Shown: positions 1 to 6,987, counted from the first letter of the stretch. The stretch is DNA of 6,987 nucleotides from Actinomycetota bacterium (GCA_013151655.1 JAADHX010000480.1:1-6987), one strand, 5' to 3'. The notes: generated by a model not told the origin, from the sequence alone. A program made the numbers and translations.

Positions 1-1
1 G

Positions 2-253
2 GCTGAGGCCATGGCCTACGCGAGGCCAGTGGTTGCCAGCCCCCAACTGGTGCAGGGTCTCAGCCTGGTGGATGGCGTCGACCTGTTCGTCGGCGCAGAA
101 CCCGACGGCATCGCCAGCGCGATCATCAGGCTGTTCGAGGACGAAGAGGTCTATCAGTCGATTGTGGCCGGAGGGCTCAAGGCGCACGAGCGCCACTTCT
201 CCCTCGAACGTGTTGCCAGCGCGGTGCGGAACGAGAGTCGGCTCGGACGATGA
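2..253 (+). CDS. Glycosyltransferase, GT-B fold, C-terminal fragment (5' end outside window)
   Basis: Only the last 83 residues are visible, because the reading frame is already open at base 2. The fragment begins with AEAMAYARPVVAS, which fits the donor-binding segment of GT4-type glycosyltransferases (consensus E-x-M-A-x-G-x-PVVAS). The usual Gly is replaced by Ala-Arg. A typical ending follows: a glycine/valine loop (VDGVDLFVGAEPDGIASAI), then a helix rich in Glu and Arg and a last HFSLERV helix. By family knowledge such enzymes transfer a sugar from a nucleotide-sugar donor to a growing lipid-linked glycan at the cytoplasmic face of the membrane. The wording of this tail recalls glycosyltransferases found in exopolysaccharide clusters, but sugar and linkage cannot be read from it. 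Its TGA stop overlaps the ATG of the next gene (ATGA, bases 250-253), which implies translational coupling. An internal ATG at base 11 lies inside the conserved motif and is not the true start. Confidence 0.85.
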   Translation, partial: AEAMAYARPVVASPQLVQGLSLVDGVDLFVGAEPDGIASAIIRLFEDEEVYQSIVAGGLKAHERHFSLERVASAVRNESRLGR

Positions 254-1446
254 GTTCTACGTTGCGCGTTGGTATGGACGTTCGCTGTCTTGCATCGGGC
301 CAGTTGCGGGGTTTTGGTCGCTACACGGCCGAGTTGTTGTGGGGGCTGAACTCACAGGCCGGTATCGAGCTCGTGGCCTATGCCGATGCGCCCATGGACT
401 TGTGGCCTGGTAGCCCCGACCTGACGATTCATACGCCTCAGCCTGGACGCGAGTGGCATCGCGAGCAGGTCGGTTTGCCCCGGCTGCTGCGCGAGCTGGA
501 GGTCGACGTGACTCTTGGCCCGGCGAACAGGGGGCTGCCGCTTCTTGGGCCACCATCGGTGCTTACGTTGCATGACGCGGTGGAATGGGACCGTGCCATG
601 GTCGAGCGCCCGTCGGGCAAGAGCCGCGTGCGCTTCGCCTATTCGAACTTTGCATCCTTGACAGCTGCAGCTCGAATCATCACTGTTTCGAGTCATGCAG
701 CGGCCGAGATCCAGCGGACGCTCGGCCTTGATCACGATCGGATCCGAGTTGTTGGCGAAGCCCCAGCGCGGGTCTTCACGGTGCTTCCTGATGTTGGTCT
801 TCGTCGGCGAGTGCGTGAACAGCTAAGCCTGGCCGGGCCGTATCTGCTCTACGTCGGTGGCTTGGACAAAAAGAAGTCCGTTGACACTCTGGTTGCCGCG
901 TGGGCCAGACTCGACCCGCTCGTTACCCCGATCCTGGCGTTGGCGTGCGGTCAGGCGGCTGTAAACCGTGTGGAAAGGGTCAGACTCGAGGGTCTGGTGC
1001 GACACGCCGGAGGAGAGCCGAATCGCTTGGTCTGGCTCGACTACGTGCCCGACGAACTTCTTGGTGCTCTTTACTCTGAGGCCGAAGCATTCGTGTTCCC
1101 AGCTGTGGCCGAGGGTTTCGGGTTGCCACCGGTTGAAGCCATGGCATCTGGAACTGCAACTGTTGTCGCCGATTCGGCCGGCTTGCCAGCGGCCACCCGT
1201 CGCGCTGCCCTCTTGTTTGAGCCCTACGACGTAGCCGGGCTTGCCACTGTCATTCACCGATTGATGGGCGCCGTCGAGTGGCGCCGCGAGGTGGCCGACC
1301 GTGGCCGCCGAGCGGTACTGAAACGTTCGTGGTCAGACGTTGCCTGCGACACGACCAAGGTTCTGCGCGAAGCCGTCGGCGTCTCGACGTCGACGCGATG
1401 GGCCGTTGGTGCCGGGGTTGCGGCCCGAGCACCAAGGTGGCTGTAG
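250..1446 (+). CDS. Glycosyltransferase family 4 (GT-B fold), polysaccharide biosynthesis
   Basis: This gene encodes a 398-residue protein, a normal length for a GT4 enzyme. The N-terminal Rossmann domain starts with LRVGMDVRCL and has the acceptor-side loop GFGRYT (residues 21-26). LTLHDAVEWD (106-114) and ITVSSHAAAEI (144-154) are the usual middle motifs. The C-terminal donor domain opens with YLLYVGGLDKKKS (198-210). It carries the retaining-GT4 signature AEGFGLPPVEAMASG (287-301), in which the two Glu (E288 and E296, eight apart) bind and catalyse. It probably adds one sugar, perhaps mannose, rhamnose or similar, to the lipid-linked repeat unit in the cytoplasm; substrate is not determinable here. 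The last roughly 25 residues (VGVSTSTRW onward) lie beyond the fold and look like a low-conservation tail. The start at 250 forms an ATGA overlap with the upstream stop; the ribosome site is weak, consistent with coupling. The next gene begins 2 bases after the TAG. Confidence 0.93.
   Translation: MSSTLRVGMDVRCLASGQLRGFGRYTAELLWGLNSQAGIELVAYADAPMDLWPGSPDLTIHTPQPGREWHREQVGLPRLLRELEVDVTLGPANRGLPLLGPPSVLTLHDAVEWDRAMVERPSGKSRVRFAYSNFASLTAAARIITVSSHAAAEIQRTLGLDHDRIRVVGEAPARVFTVLPDVGLRRRVREQLSLAGPYLLYVGGLDKKKSVDTLVAAWARLDPLVTPILALACGQAAVNRVERVRLEGLVRHAGGEPNRLVWLDYVPDELLGALYSEAEAFVFPAVAEGFGLPPVEAMASGTATVVADSAGLPAATRRAALLFEPYDVAGLATVIHRLMGAVEWRREVADRGRRAVLKRSWSDVACDTTKVLREAVGVSTSTRWAVGAGVAARAPRWL
1434..1440 (+). 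promoter_or_regulatory. Ribosome binding site for the Wzy-like gene
   Basis: The purine-rich AAGGTGG matches AAGGAGG at six of seven positions and lies 8 bases before the ATG at 1449. It sits inside the end of the upstream glycosyltransferase gene. It decides the start: the same frame is open upstream to an ATG at 1278, but that would overlap the preceding gene by about 170 bases and add arginine-rich non-membrane sequence. Confidence 0.65.
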
Positions 1447-1448
1447 CC

Positions 1449-2921
1449 ATGACCGCTGAGCGCCTTAGGCGGGCCGCGTGGGTGCCGCCGATTCCTCCGT
1501 TAGTGCTTCTCGGTCTAGCGGCCGTGGTCGGCCTAACAGTCAACGAATTCCTCGGGTCGACCTCGTCTGACCTTCCAATGGTCACACTCATATGTCTGCC
1601 GATTCAGGTGCTCACAGTTGTGCAGTTGCGCCGCAACGTCTTGAAGCGTTCAATGGCGCTGTCGGTCGGCATCGGCGCGGCCTGGCTCGTGTATTTCACG
1701 CTGCGGATGATTCTCACCCAACTCGATCGAAACAACGTGAACGAGCAGTCCGTGGTTCTTGCTGCTGGTGACGGGGCTTTCGTCTGGGCCTGGATCGTCA
1801 CCACGATTGGGCTAGTTGCGTTCGCGGCTGGAGTGACGATTGCCGGTGCTGGAAAGCCGTCAAAGAAGTACGTTCCGGATTTGAACATCGAGACCCTGTT
1901 CTGGTTCGGGGCGGTCGGGTTGGGCGGCCGAGCCGTCATGGTTTTCGGCGGAATCAACTCAGGATTCATTGAGAACATCGTGAGCCTGTATCTCCTGGCG
2001 TTCGGAGCTCTGGGGTTTCACTCCGTGAGTGTCCCCGCTATTCGACGACGGCTGTATGTCCTGGTTGGGTTCGCTTCAATGTTGGGGGTCTTGACGTCGT
2101 TCAAGGAGGCCGCCATCGTGCCAATCGCCGCCTTAGCTGTCGGAATCGCTGCGGCTGGTTTGAAGGTCACGGGAACTAGAAAGGTGATGCTCGTTGCTGC
2201 TGGGCTTCTGGTCTTCCTGACGATTCAGGGAAATCGGGTCGCGTTCGACGAGGGCGACGAAGTTTCGATCATCGAGGCGCCGCTGGTCGGCTTCACGACG
2301 TATGACTTCGAGGCTGGCGTGACAGCAGAACTCGATCGGTCGTTTCTCGAAGCCAACGCCCAGATAGCGAAGGGCATGTCGCGCCGGTTCGGTGGTGTTA
2401 GCTCGATCATCATCCTGCGAGAAAGGGTGCCGGCCGAGATGCCCCATCTCGGCGGCGACTCGCTCTGGCAGCCAGCACTATCGGCGGTGCCGGTGGTATC
2501 TGGCTACTTCGACCTCGACTTTACGATCCTGTCGCTTGGCCGCTACTTCACCCAGACCTTCGTCGCGCCCGACCAGCCAGACAACCCCTCTTCGCAGGCT
2601 ATTACGATGCTCGGCGACTTCTACCTAAACTTCGGGGAGGCGGGGATAGTCGTCGGGTTCCTGCTGTGGGGAATCATGGTTGGGAAGCTGGATCGGTTGT
2701 TCGCCCCGACCTCGGCAACACGTGTCGGAGCTATTGCCTACCTCGGTCATGTTCTCATCGGCATCGAACGAAATGTGGCCTTCCTTGGCGTCAATACAGC
2801 GATTCGGGTCACGGTTCTGTTGCTCGTTCTGCGGGGAGTGGCGCGCTGGGGAACCTATGAGCCTCCGACCGCGCAAACTGGCGACTCCGGCGAGTCACTA
2901 GAGGCAGCTGTCTGGGCTTGA
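1449..2921 (+). CDS. Wzy-type oligosaccharide repeat unit polymerase (O-antigen polymerase family), integral membrane
   Basis: This gene encodes a 490-residue, strongly hydrophobic protein with about 10-12 membrane segments (approximately residues 14-33, 42-59, 70-89, 110-132, 150-168, 176-192, 202-238, 246-259, 393-411, 422-438 and 450-463). A long polar loop spans about 260-390, on the outer face if the topology is that of Wzy. Within and after it lie SRRFGGV (311-317) and LGDFYLNFGEAGIVVG (388-403). The latter resembles the conserved ending of Wzy/oligosaccharide repeat unit polymerases (xGExYxNFGxxG). Wzy proteins link flipped, undecaprenyl-linked repeat units into a chain at the outer face of the membrane. 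Position supports this: glycosyltransferases lie upstream and Wzz and Wzx domains follow. The start at 1449 is chosen for the ribosome site at 1434 and the 2-base gap to the previous stop. Wzy proteins diverge greatly, so the call rests on topology, the one motif and context. An O-antigen ligase is the main alternative. Confidence 0.82.
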   Translation: MTAERLRRAAWVPPIPPLVLLGLAAVVGLTVNEFLGSTSSDLPMVTLICLPIQVLTVVQLRRNVLKRSMALSVGIGAAWLVYFTLRMILTQLDRNNVNEQSVVLAAGDGAFVWAWIVTTIGLVAFAAGVTIAGAGKPSKKYVPDLNIETLFWFGAVGLGGRAVMVFGGINSGFIENIVSLYLLAFGALGFHSVSVPAIRRRLYVLVGFASMLGVLTSFKEAAIVPIAALAVGIAAAGLKVTGTRKVMLVAAGLLVFLTIQGNRVAFDEGDEVSIIEAPLVGFTTYDFEAGVTAELDRSFLEANAQIAKGMSRRFGGVSSIIILRERVPAEMPHLGGDSLWQPALSAVPVVSGYFDLDFTILSLGRYFTQTFVAPDQPDNPSSQAITMLGDFYLNFGEAGIVVGFLLWGIMVGKLDRLFAPTSATRVGAIAYLGHVLIGIERNVAFLGVNTAIRVTVLLLVLRGVARWGTYEPPTAQTGDSGESLEAAVWA

Positions 2922-2952
2922 ACAGCGTGTCCACTGGTCGACTTGAACTCTC

Positions 2953-4695
2953 GTGAGCACTCGGCCCATAGGTTTTTCCGACGACGACCGGTACGACCTA
3001 GGAATCCTGGCCGTTTTGCGCGTTGTGGCGCAGCGTTGGTGGGTGATTGCGATTGTCCTGGTTTTGTCGATGGGCATGACGGTCCGTCGGGTGAACGCCA
3101 CATCGGACATGTATGCGGCGTCGGCCCAGGTTGTCATCACTGAGGCGTCAGCTGATGTTGTCATTGGAATTGCCGGTTATGAAGCTGTCGATCCAGTCCG
3201 AACGATCGATACGCAGATCATTACTGCGCAAACAGCCGCAGTTTGGCAGGGCGTCTGGGACCGTTTAGGACCTGCTCAGAGCGAACAGATCTCCAAGCTT
3301 GTCGTCACGAAGGAGGGAGTCGCCGATGTCATCAAGATCACCGTTGAGAGTGCGAATCCACGCGTGGCAGAGCAGGCGGCTTCAGCCTTCGCGTCGTCGT
3401 ATGTCGAATTTCGCAAGCTTCAGATCGGTGAGTTCTACACCCTGATTGCTGGCACTTTGGCGTCACGGGCAGCGTTGTACAACGACCAGGGTCGTCAACT
3501 CGATGTTCGCATTGCCGAGCTAACTGGCCGCGAACTCGATGAACAGTTCTATCGGCTGCTGGCCTCAGTCGCTTCGCCGAACTCGGCCCTCGAGGCCGAC
3601 GTGCTTTTGGCCGGCGAGTCGGCTGATCCCGAATTGGCTCAGCTGCTCGCCGAACGTGAATCGGTACTTGGGCTTCAGTCCGAGCTTCAGACTCGGGCTG
3701 ACGAGATCGGATACGAAGCGAGCATTCTTAACGCTGGACCCTCGATACTTGGCGAGACTTCGCGTGCTGCTGGCCCGCTCGGAACAACTCCGCTTCGCCA
3801 GATGATCGTGGCCGCGATCACCGGCTTTTCCGCAGGCTTGGCGCTTGCGTTCGCTGTCGATTACCTAGACGACCGGTTGCGGCGGCGAGATGTGATCGAA
3901 AGAGAAATTGTCGCTGTTCGTGTTCCGGTCCTGGGTGCTACGCCAATGGATCGCTTTGTTCGATCGCGCCGTGCCGGCGTGGTAACTCTGCACAAGCCAG
4001 TGTCGGCGACCGCGGATGCGTTTCGGTCAATCAGGTCGGCGTTCTTGGCCCTCAGCCTCGCCACACCTGTGCAGACGCTGCTCGTCACGAGCCCGGATCG
4101 CAACGAGGGTAAAACGACGGTTGCCTCGGAGCTAGCTGCCGTTGTGGCGCGGGGCGGGCGCAACGTGGTGCTGATTGATGCCAACCTGCGCCGGCCCCGC
4201 GTGCACAGGCGATTCGACATTGGCCAGGAACCTGGCCTGTCTTCGGTGTTGGCAGGCAACCAGGCACTGTCAGCATGTCTTGTCGAACTTCCGTTGCCCG
4301 GGAGTTCCGGAAGGCTTCGTGTTCTGCCCTGTGGGCCGTTGACCGATGGCATTACTCAGGTGCTCGACGGGTCGCGATTGGTCGAAGTGCTGAGGGCAGT
4401 CCAGGCCGATGCCGACCTGGTTGTAATCGACGCTCCGCACCTCAACTCCATCTCGGACGCGCAGGTCATTTCTGGAATTGTCGATGGTGTCGTGGTCGTG
4501 GTCCGACGGGGCGTAACCAAGCGTCGACGTCTTGGCATGGCGCTCGATGTACTCGACAAGAGCCGGGTTCCAGTCATATGGACTGTGCTCAATGGGTTCG
4601 GTAGTCGCGACCTTGGAGCGGCCCGCCTAGCGTCTCGCAGGACGGCAAAGGTGCCACTTCGAGTACCGAGAACCCGCGCCCATGTCGATAGCTGA
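2953..4695 (+). CDS. Polysaccharide chain-length protein: Wzz domain fused to CpsD/CapB-like tyrosine-kinase-type P-loop domain
   Basis: This gene encodes a 580-residue protein with the one-chain layout of a bacterial tyrosine autokinase. A short cytoplasmic N terminus precedes TM1 (about residues 29-46). An extracytoplasmic Wzz domain follows, with an alpha-helical, coiled-coil-prone stretch at roughly 155-255, then TM2 (about 283-303). The cytoplasmic ATPase domain shows DAFRSIR (355-361, the E/D-x2-R-x2-R oligomer motif), Walker A SPDRNEGKTT (380-389, K387), Walker A' VVLIDANLRRPRVHRRF (405-421) and Walker B LVVIDAP (489-495). Such proteins control chain length and assembly with Wzy and Wzx at the membrane. 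The GTG at 2953 is the first usable start after an in-frame stop at 2944. It has no clear Shine-Dalgarno sequence and follows the previous stop by 31 bases. Oddities are Asn for the second Asp of Walker A' (DAN rather than DxD), His after the Walker B proline, and no tyrosine anywhere after Y304, so the usual C-terminal Tyr cluster is absent. ATPase function looks intact, while Tyr autophosphorylation in cis is doubtful. Confidence 0.92.
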   Translation: MSTRPIGFSDDDRYDLGILAVLRVVAQRWWVIAIVLVLSMGMTVRRVNATSDMYAASAQVVITEASADVVIGIAGYEAVDPVRTIDTQIITAQTAAVWQGVWDRLGPAQSEQISKLVVTKEGVADVIKITVESANPRVAEQAASAFASSYVEFRKLQIGEFYTLIAGTLASRAALYNDQGRQLDVRIAELTGRELDEQFYRLLASVASPNSALEADVLLAGESADPELAQLLAERESVLGLQSELQTRADEIGYEASILNAGPSILGETSRAAGPLGTTPLRQMIVAAITGFSAGLALAFAVDYLDDRLRRRDVIEREIVAVRVPVLGATPMDRFVRSRRAGVVTLHKPVSATADAFRSIRSAFLALSLATPVQTLLVTSPDRNEGKTTVASELAAVVARGGRNVVLIDANLRRPRVHRRFDIGQEPGLSSVLAGNQALSACLVELPLPGSSGRLRVLPCGPLTDGITQVLDGSRLVEVLRAVQADADLVVIDAPHLNSISDAQVISGIVDGVVVVVRRGVTKRRRLGMALDVLDKSRVPVIWTVLNGFGSRDLGAARLASRRTAKVPLRVPRTRAHVDS

Positions 4696-6987
4696 CGACT
4701 CATCGGCTATCGGCGAGGTGAGAACGGCTACTGGCGCGAACCGATCGACTAGGGGCGCGCTCCTTCTCGGCGGGCGCCAACTGCTAACGATCTTGCTCAG
4801 TGCGACTGCTGCGGTTCTATTGGCGCGCTGGCTTGAGCCCGCCGACTACGGCCTGTTCGCGACTCTGAACCTCGTCGTGTTTGGTGCGGCGACGCTTTTT
4901 GGTGACCTTGGGCTCACCGTGGCGCTGGTTCGCCAGTCCGAAGAGCCATCGGTGGGTGAGTGGGCGGCTGCGTCTCGCCTGGTGAACGGCATGGCGTGGG
5001 TCGGTCTCCTAGGCGGCGGCGCGGGAACTGCGATTCTGATGCAGGTAGGGCACGCGCAGGTGGCAAGCGCCACTGGTGCGCTTTCGGTGGCGCTATGGGC
5101 TCGGTTTCGGCGGTCGGTGCCTTCCGCGATGCTGCAACGGCGTCGTCGCTTCACGACTATCGCGGCCGTCGAAACGGTCGAATCGATCGTCTATTTTGGA
5201 AGCGTCCTGGTGCTGGCTCGACTTGGCTACGGCGTTAGGGCCATTGCGTTCGCGGTGGGAGTAAAGGAAGTTCTCGGCTACGGCGCCTTTCGCTTCGCGG
5301 TCCGCGGCGGCCCGTCGCTGCGACGAGTCAGGGGCGAGTATCGAGAGTTGCTGGCCGTTGGGCTGCCAGTCCAGGCTTCTGGTCTGCTGGTGGCGTTGAC
5401 CGATGCGTTCCAACCACTGTTTATTGGTGCGGTTCTGGGGCTCACGTCGCTGGGTCATGTGTCGTGGGCTTACAACCTTGTGTTGATGCCGGTGTTGTTG
5501 CTCGGGGCGATCGATCGGGTGGTGTTGCCGAGCCTGGCTAGGGTGCAAGAGGATCGGATTCTGTTGGGGTTGTTGACGGCTCGAGCAATACGTCTCAACG
5601 CGCTGATTTCATTCCCGGTTGTAGTTGCGGTTCTGGTGGCGCCGTCGGAGCTCGTGAGTTTGGTTTTTTCCGACCAGTGGTTGCCTGCCGCTGACTTGTT
5701 GGTGCTTTTCGTGCCTGCAATCGTCACTACTGCGATGACGGCGCCGCTGTTCCAAGCCTTCAACGCGATCGGCCGGACCAGCGTCGCGATGTGGCTATCG
5801 GCGACTTGGCTGTTCTTGACGTGGACTTTGGGGTCAGCAGCGACGTGGATGTGGGGCGAAGTAGGTTTTGGGTGGTTTTACGTTCTGCTCCAGCTCGCCT
5901 ATGTGCCCGTTTGGCGGCTGGCGAAGCGCGAGTTGCAGGTCGACGTGATAGCCGAGACTCGCGACGCGGTCGCGGGCCTCGTCGCTGGTGCGCTTTGTGG
6001 TTCGGCGGTTGCGAGCGCTGCCAGCTTTGGTGGCCGCTGGGGTGCCCTCCTTGCCGGAATTGTTGTTGGCCAGATGGTCTTTGCGGCAACGATGGTGGCG
6101 TTCGAACGTAGGCGCTCGATAGCCGACGTGAACTTCCTGGTCCGAGGGCTAGTCGGCCCTAAAGCCCAGCGGCCGCGGGTGGCTGTCGTTGCGGTGTCCG
6201 AGCGGTGGCGTCTCGGTCAGGTCGCACCGTTCGACGGGCTCCGTGCTGTTGCTGTCATCGGCGTGATGCTCTACCACGCCAACGTGCCGTACCTACCGGG
6301 TGGGTTCGTGGGTGTTGACGTGTTTTTCGTTCTGAGTGGGTTCCTGATCACGGCCCTGCTGGTGCAAGAACGTGACCGTTTCGGCCGGGTCGACTTCAAA
6401 AGGTTCTACGCGAGGAGAAGTCTTCGGCTCTTTCCGGCTTTGTTGGCCATGATGGCTGTGGTTACGCCAATCCTGGTGTTGTGGCCGCAGGGAAGTCTGC
6501 GTTCCGATTCGCTGGCCACAGTCCCGTGGACCCTCGGGTACTTCTCCAACTACCTGGCAATGGTGGTCGACCGCTCCCTTGGAGTGTTTGGGCACACCTG
6601 GTCTTTGGCCATCGAAGAACAGTTCTACCTGCTTTGGCCTCCGGTCCTGGTAGCGATCCTGCACCGGTGGTCGGCTCGCGGGGCGGCGATCTTTGCTGCC
6701 ACTGGTGCTGTGGTCGTTGCAGTTGCGAGGGCCTTGGTGTGGTTCCGCTTTGAGAACCTAGAGCTCACCTACTTTCCTTTGCACGCCCGCGCCGATGCCT
6801 TGTTGATCGGGTGCGCTGCGGCCTTAGTTATGACTTCGGCCTCATCGAGGGTTGTCGCTCGTGTCACTGCACGACTGTCGAAGGTTGCAGTGGGCGCCGG
6901 TGTTGTGTTGGGCCTAGCGGTCCTGTTCGGCAACGTCGCTTCGGGCTGGACGTACGTTGTGGGCTTGCCCATCGTGTCGGTGGCTTC
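4682..6987 (+). CDS. Wzx-type polysaccharide flippase fused to acyltransferase-3 (OafA-like) domain; 3' end outside window
   Basis: One frame runs from the ATG at 4682 to the window edge without a stop: 768 codons, still open. Residues 25-475 form a flippase of the WzxC/Polysacc_synt_3 type with about 14 membrane segments. LLARWLEPADYGLFATLN (46-63), GDLGLTVALVRQ (74-85), LQRRRRFTTIAAVET (151-165) and AIDRVVLPSLARVQED (276-291) are typical family positions. A polar, probably cytoplasmic linker (about 476-514) leads into an acyltransferase-3 domain from FDGLRAVAVIGVMLYH (517-532). By family knowledge Wzx carries lipid-linked repeat units across the membrane, and AT3 proteins move acyl groups onto sugars. 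The ATG overlaps the preceding stop by 14 bases, so coupled translation is likely; no strong ribosome site is seen. A GTG at 4718 is a possible later start. A stop or indel lost in sequencing could have joined two genes, but no intergenic-like sequence or good internal start exists. The C-terminal part of AT3, and any SGNH domain, is beyond the window. Confidence 0.88.
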   Translation, partial: MSIADDSSAIGEVRTATGANRSTRGALLLGGRQLLTILLSATAAVLLARWLEPADYGLFATLNLVVFGAATLFGDLGLTVALVRQSEEPSVGEWAAASRLVNGMAWVGLLGGGAGTAILMQVGHAQVASATGALSVALWARFRRSVPSAMLQRRRRFTTIAAVETVESIVYFGSVLVLARLGYGVRAIAFAVGVKEVLGYGAFRFAVRGGPSLRRVRGEYRELLAVGLPVQASGLLVALTDAFQPLFIGAVLGLTSLGHVSWAYNLVLMPVLLLGAIDRVVLPSLARVQEDRILLGLLTARAIRLNALISFPVVVAVLVAPSELVSLVFSDQWLPAADLLVLFVPAIVTTAMTAPLFQAFNAIGRTSVAMWLSATWLFLTWTLGSAATWMWGEVGFGWFYVLLQLAYVPVWRLAKRELQVDVIAETRDAVAGLVAGALCGSAVASAASFGGRWGALLAGIVVGQMVFAATMVAFERRRSIADVNFLVRGLVGPKAQRPRVAVVAVSERWRLGQVAPFDGLRAVAVIGVMLYHANVPYLPGGFVGVDVFFVLSGFLITALLVQERDRFGRVDFKRFYARRSLRLFPALLAMMAVVTPILVLWPQGSLRSDSLATVPWTLGYFSNYLAMVVDRSLGVFGHTWSLAIEEQFYLLWPPVLVAILHRWSARGAAIFAATGAVVVAVARALVWFRFENLELTYFPLHARADALLIGCAAALVMTSASSRVVARVTARLSKVAVGAGVVLGLAVLFGNVASGWTYVVGLPIVSVA
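6230..6987 (+). other. Acyltransferase-3 (OafA/YrhL-type) domain within the flippase fusion, incomplete
   Basis: This is the part of the fused reading frame that belongs to the acyltransferase-3 family, codons 517-768. Visible hallmarks in order are the FDGLRAVAV start with conserved His (H532) in the first membrane helix, GGFVGVDVFFVLSGFLIT (540-557), the arginine-rich RRSLRLFPA (578-586), HTWSLAIEEQFYLLWP (638-653) and RADALLIGCAAAL (703-715). These are the main family motifs and all are intact, so the domain is likely active. Family members usually have about ten membrane helices over some 340-380 residues; about 250 residues are seen. They acetylate or otherwise acylate O-antigens, capsules and similar glycans. 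Confidence 0.9.

Noticed and set aside
823..1257. Minus-strand open frame of 144 codons inside the GT4 gene
   Set aside because: It lies wholly within a well-supported gene and its translation has no recognisable motif; open antisense frames are expected in high-GC DNA.
1278..1448. Upstream in-frame extension of the Wzy-like gene to an ATG at 1278
   Set aside because: It would overlap the glycosyltransferase gene by about 170 bases, adds arginine-rich sequence unlike a membrane protein N terminus, and the ATG at 1449 has a good ribosome site.
2922..2952. Possible promoter or terminator in the 31-base gap before the Wzz-kinase gene
   Set aside because: No hairpin followed by a T run and no convincing -35/-10 pair; the gap is too short to claim a regulatory site.
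3861..4352. Minus-strand open frame of 163 codons opposite the kinase domain
   Set aside because: It is Arg/Ser/Thr-rich with no family features and is fully antisense to the conserved Walker motifs.
5093..5548. Minus-strand open frame of 151 codons opposite the flippase
   Set aside because: The product is rich in Gln, His and Arg, typical of an antisense shadow of Leu/Val-rich membrane codons, and the + strand frame is clearly coding.
6293..6664. Minus-strand open frame of 123 codons opposite the acyltransferase
   Set aside because: It is a shadow of the conserved AT3 motifs on the + strand; there is no independent support.

Overview
The window is a compact stretch of a surface-polysaccharide gene cluster. 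All genes are on the + strand and packed nearly end to end, with a longest gap of 31 bases. GC content is high (roughly 60% by eye). A GTG start, ATGA-type overlaps, and one protein joining a chain-length (Wzz) domain to a CpsD-type kinase/ATPase domain suggest a high-GC bacterium, most likely an actinobacterium. No 16S or housekeeping marker is present, so this assignment is inferred and weak at finer rank.

Layout. 2-253 is the C-terminal end of a GT-B glycosyltransferase cut by the left edge. 250-1446 is a complete GT4-type glycosyltransferase. 1449-2921 is a multi-spanning membrane protein that looks like a Wzy-type repeat-unit polymerase. 2953-4695 is a Wzz chain-length domain fused to a CpsD/CapB-like P-loop domain. 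4682 to the right edge is one uninterrupted reading frame that begins as a Wzx-type flippase and, without any stop codon, continues into an OafA-type acyltransferase-3 domain. It is still open at base 6987.

How they fit together. Glycosyltransferases build a lipid-linked repeat unit on the cytoplasmic face, Wzx flips it, Wzy polymerises it, the Wzz/kinase protein sets chain length, and the acyltransferase decorates the sugar with an acyl group. The window therefore holds the core of a Wzx/Wzy-dependent pathway. The initiating phosphoglycosyltransferase, nucleotide-sugar enzymes and any export or anchoring genes are not in view.

Most notable points. First, the apparent flippase-acyltransferase fusion joins the flipping and modification steps in one polypeptide. 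Second, the kinase-like domain contains no tyrosine at all, so the usual autophosphorylated tyrosine tail is missing. There is no stretch over 300 bases without a gene, and I saw no RNA gene, mobile element, CRISPR array, terminator or convincing promoter.
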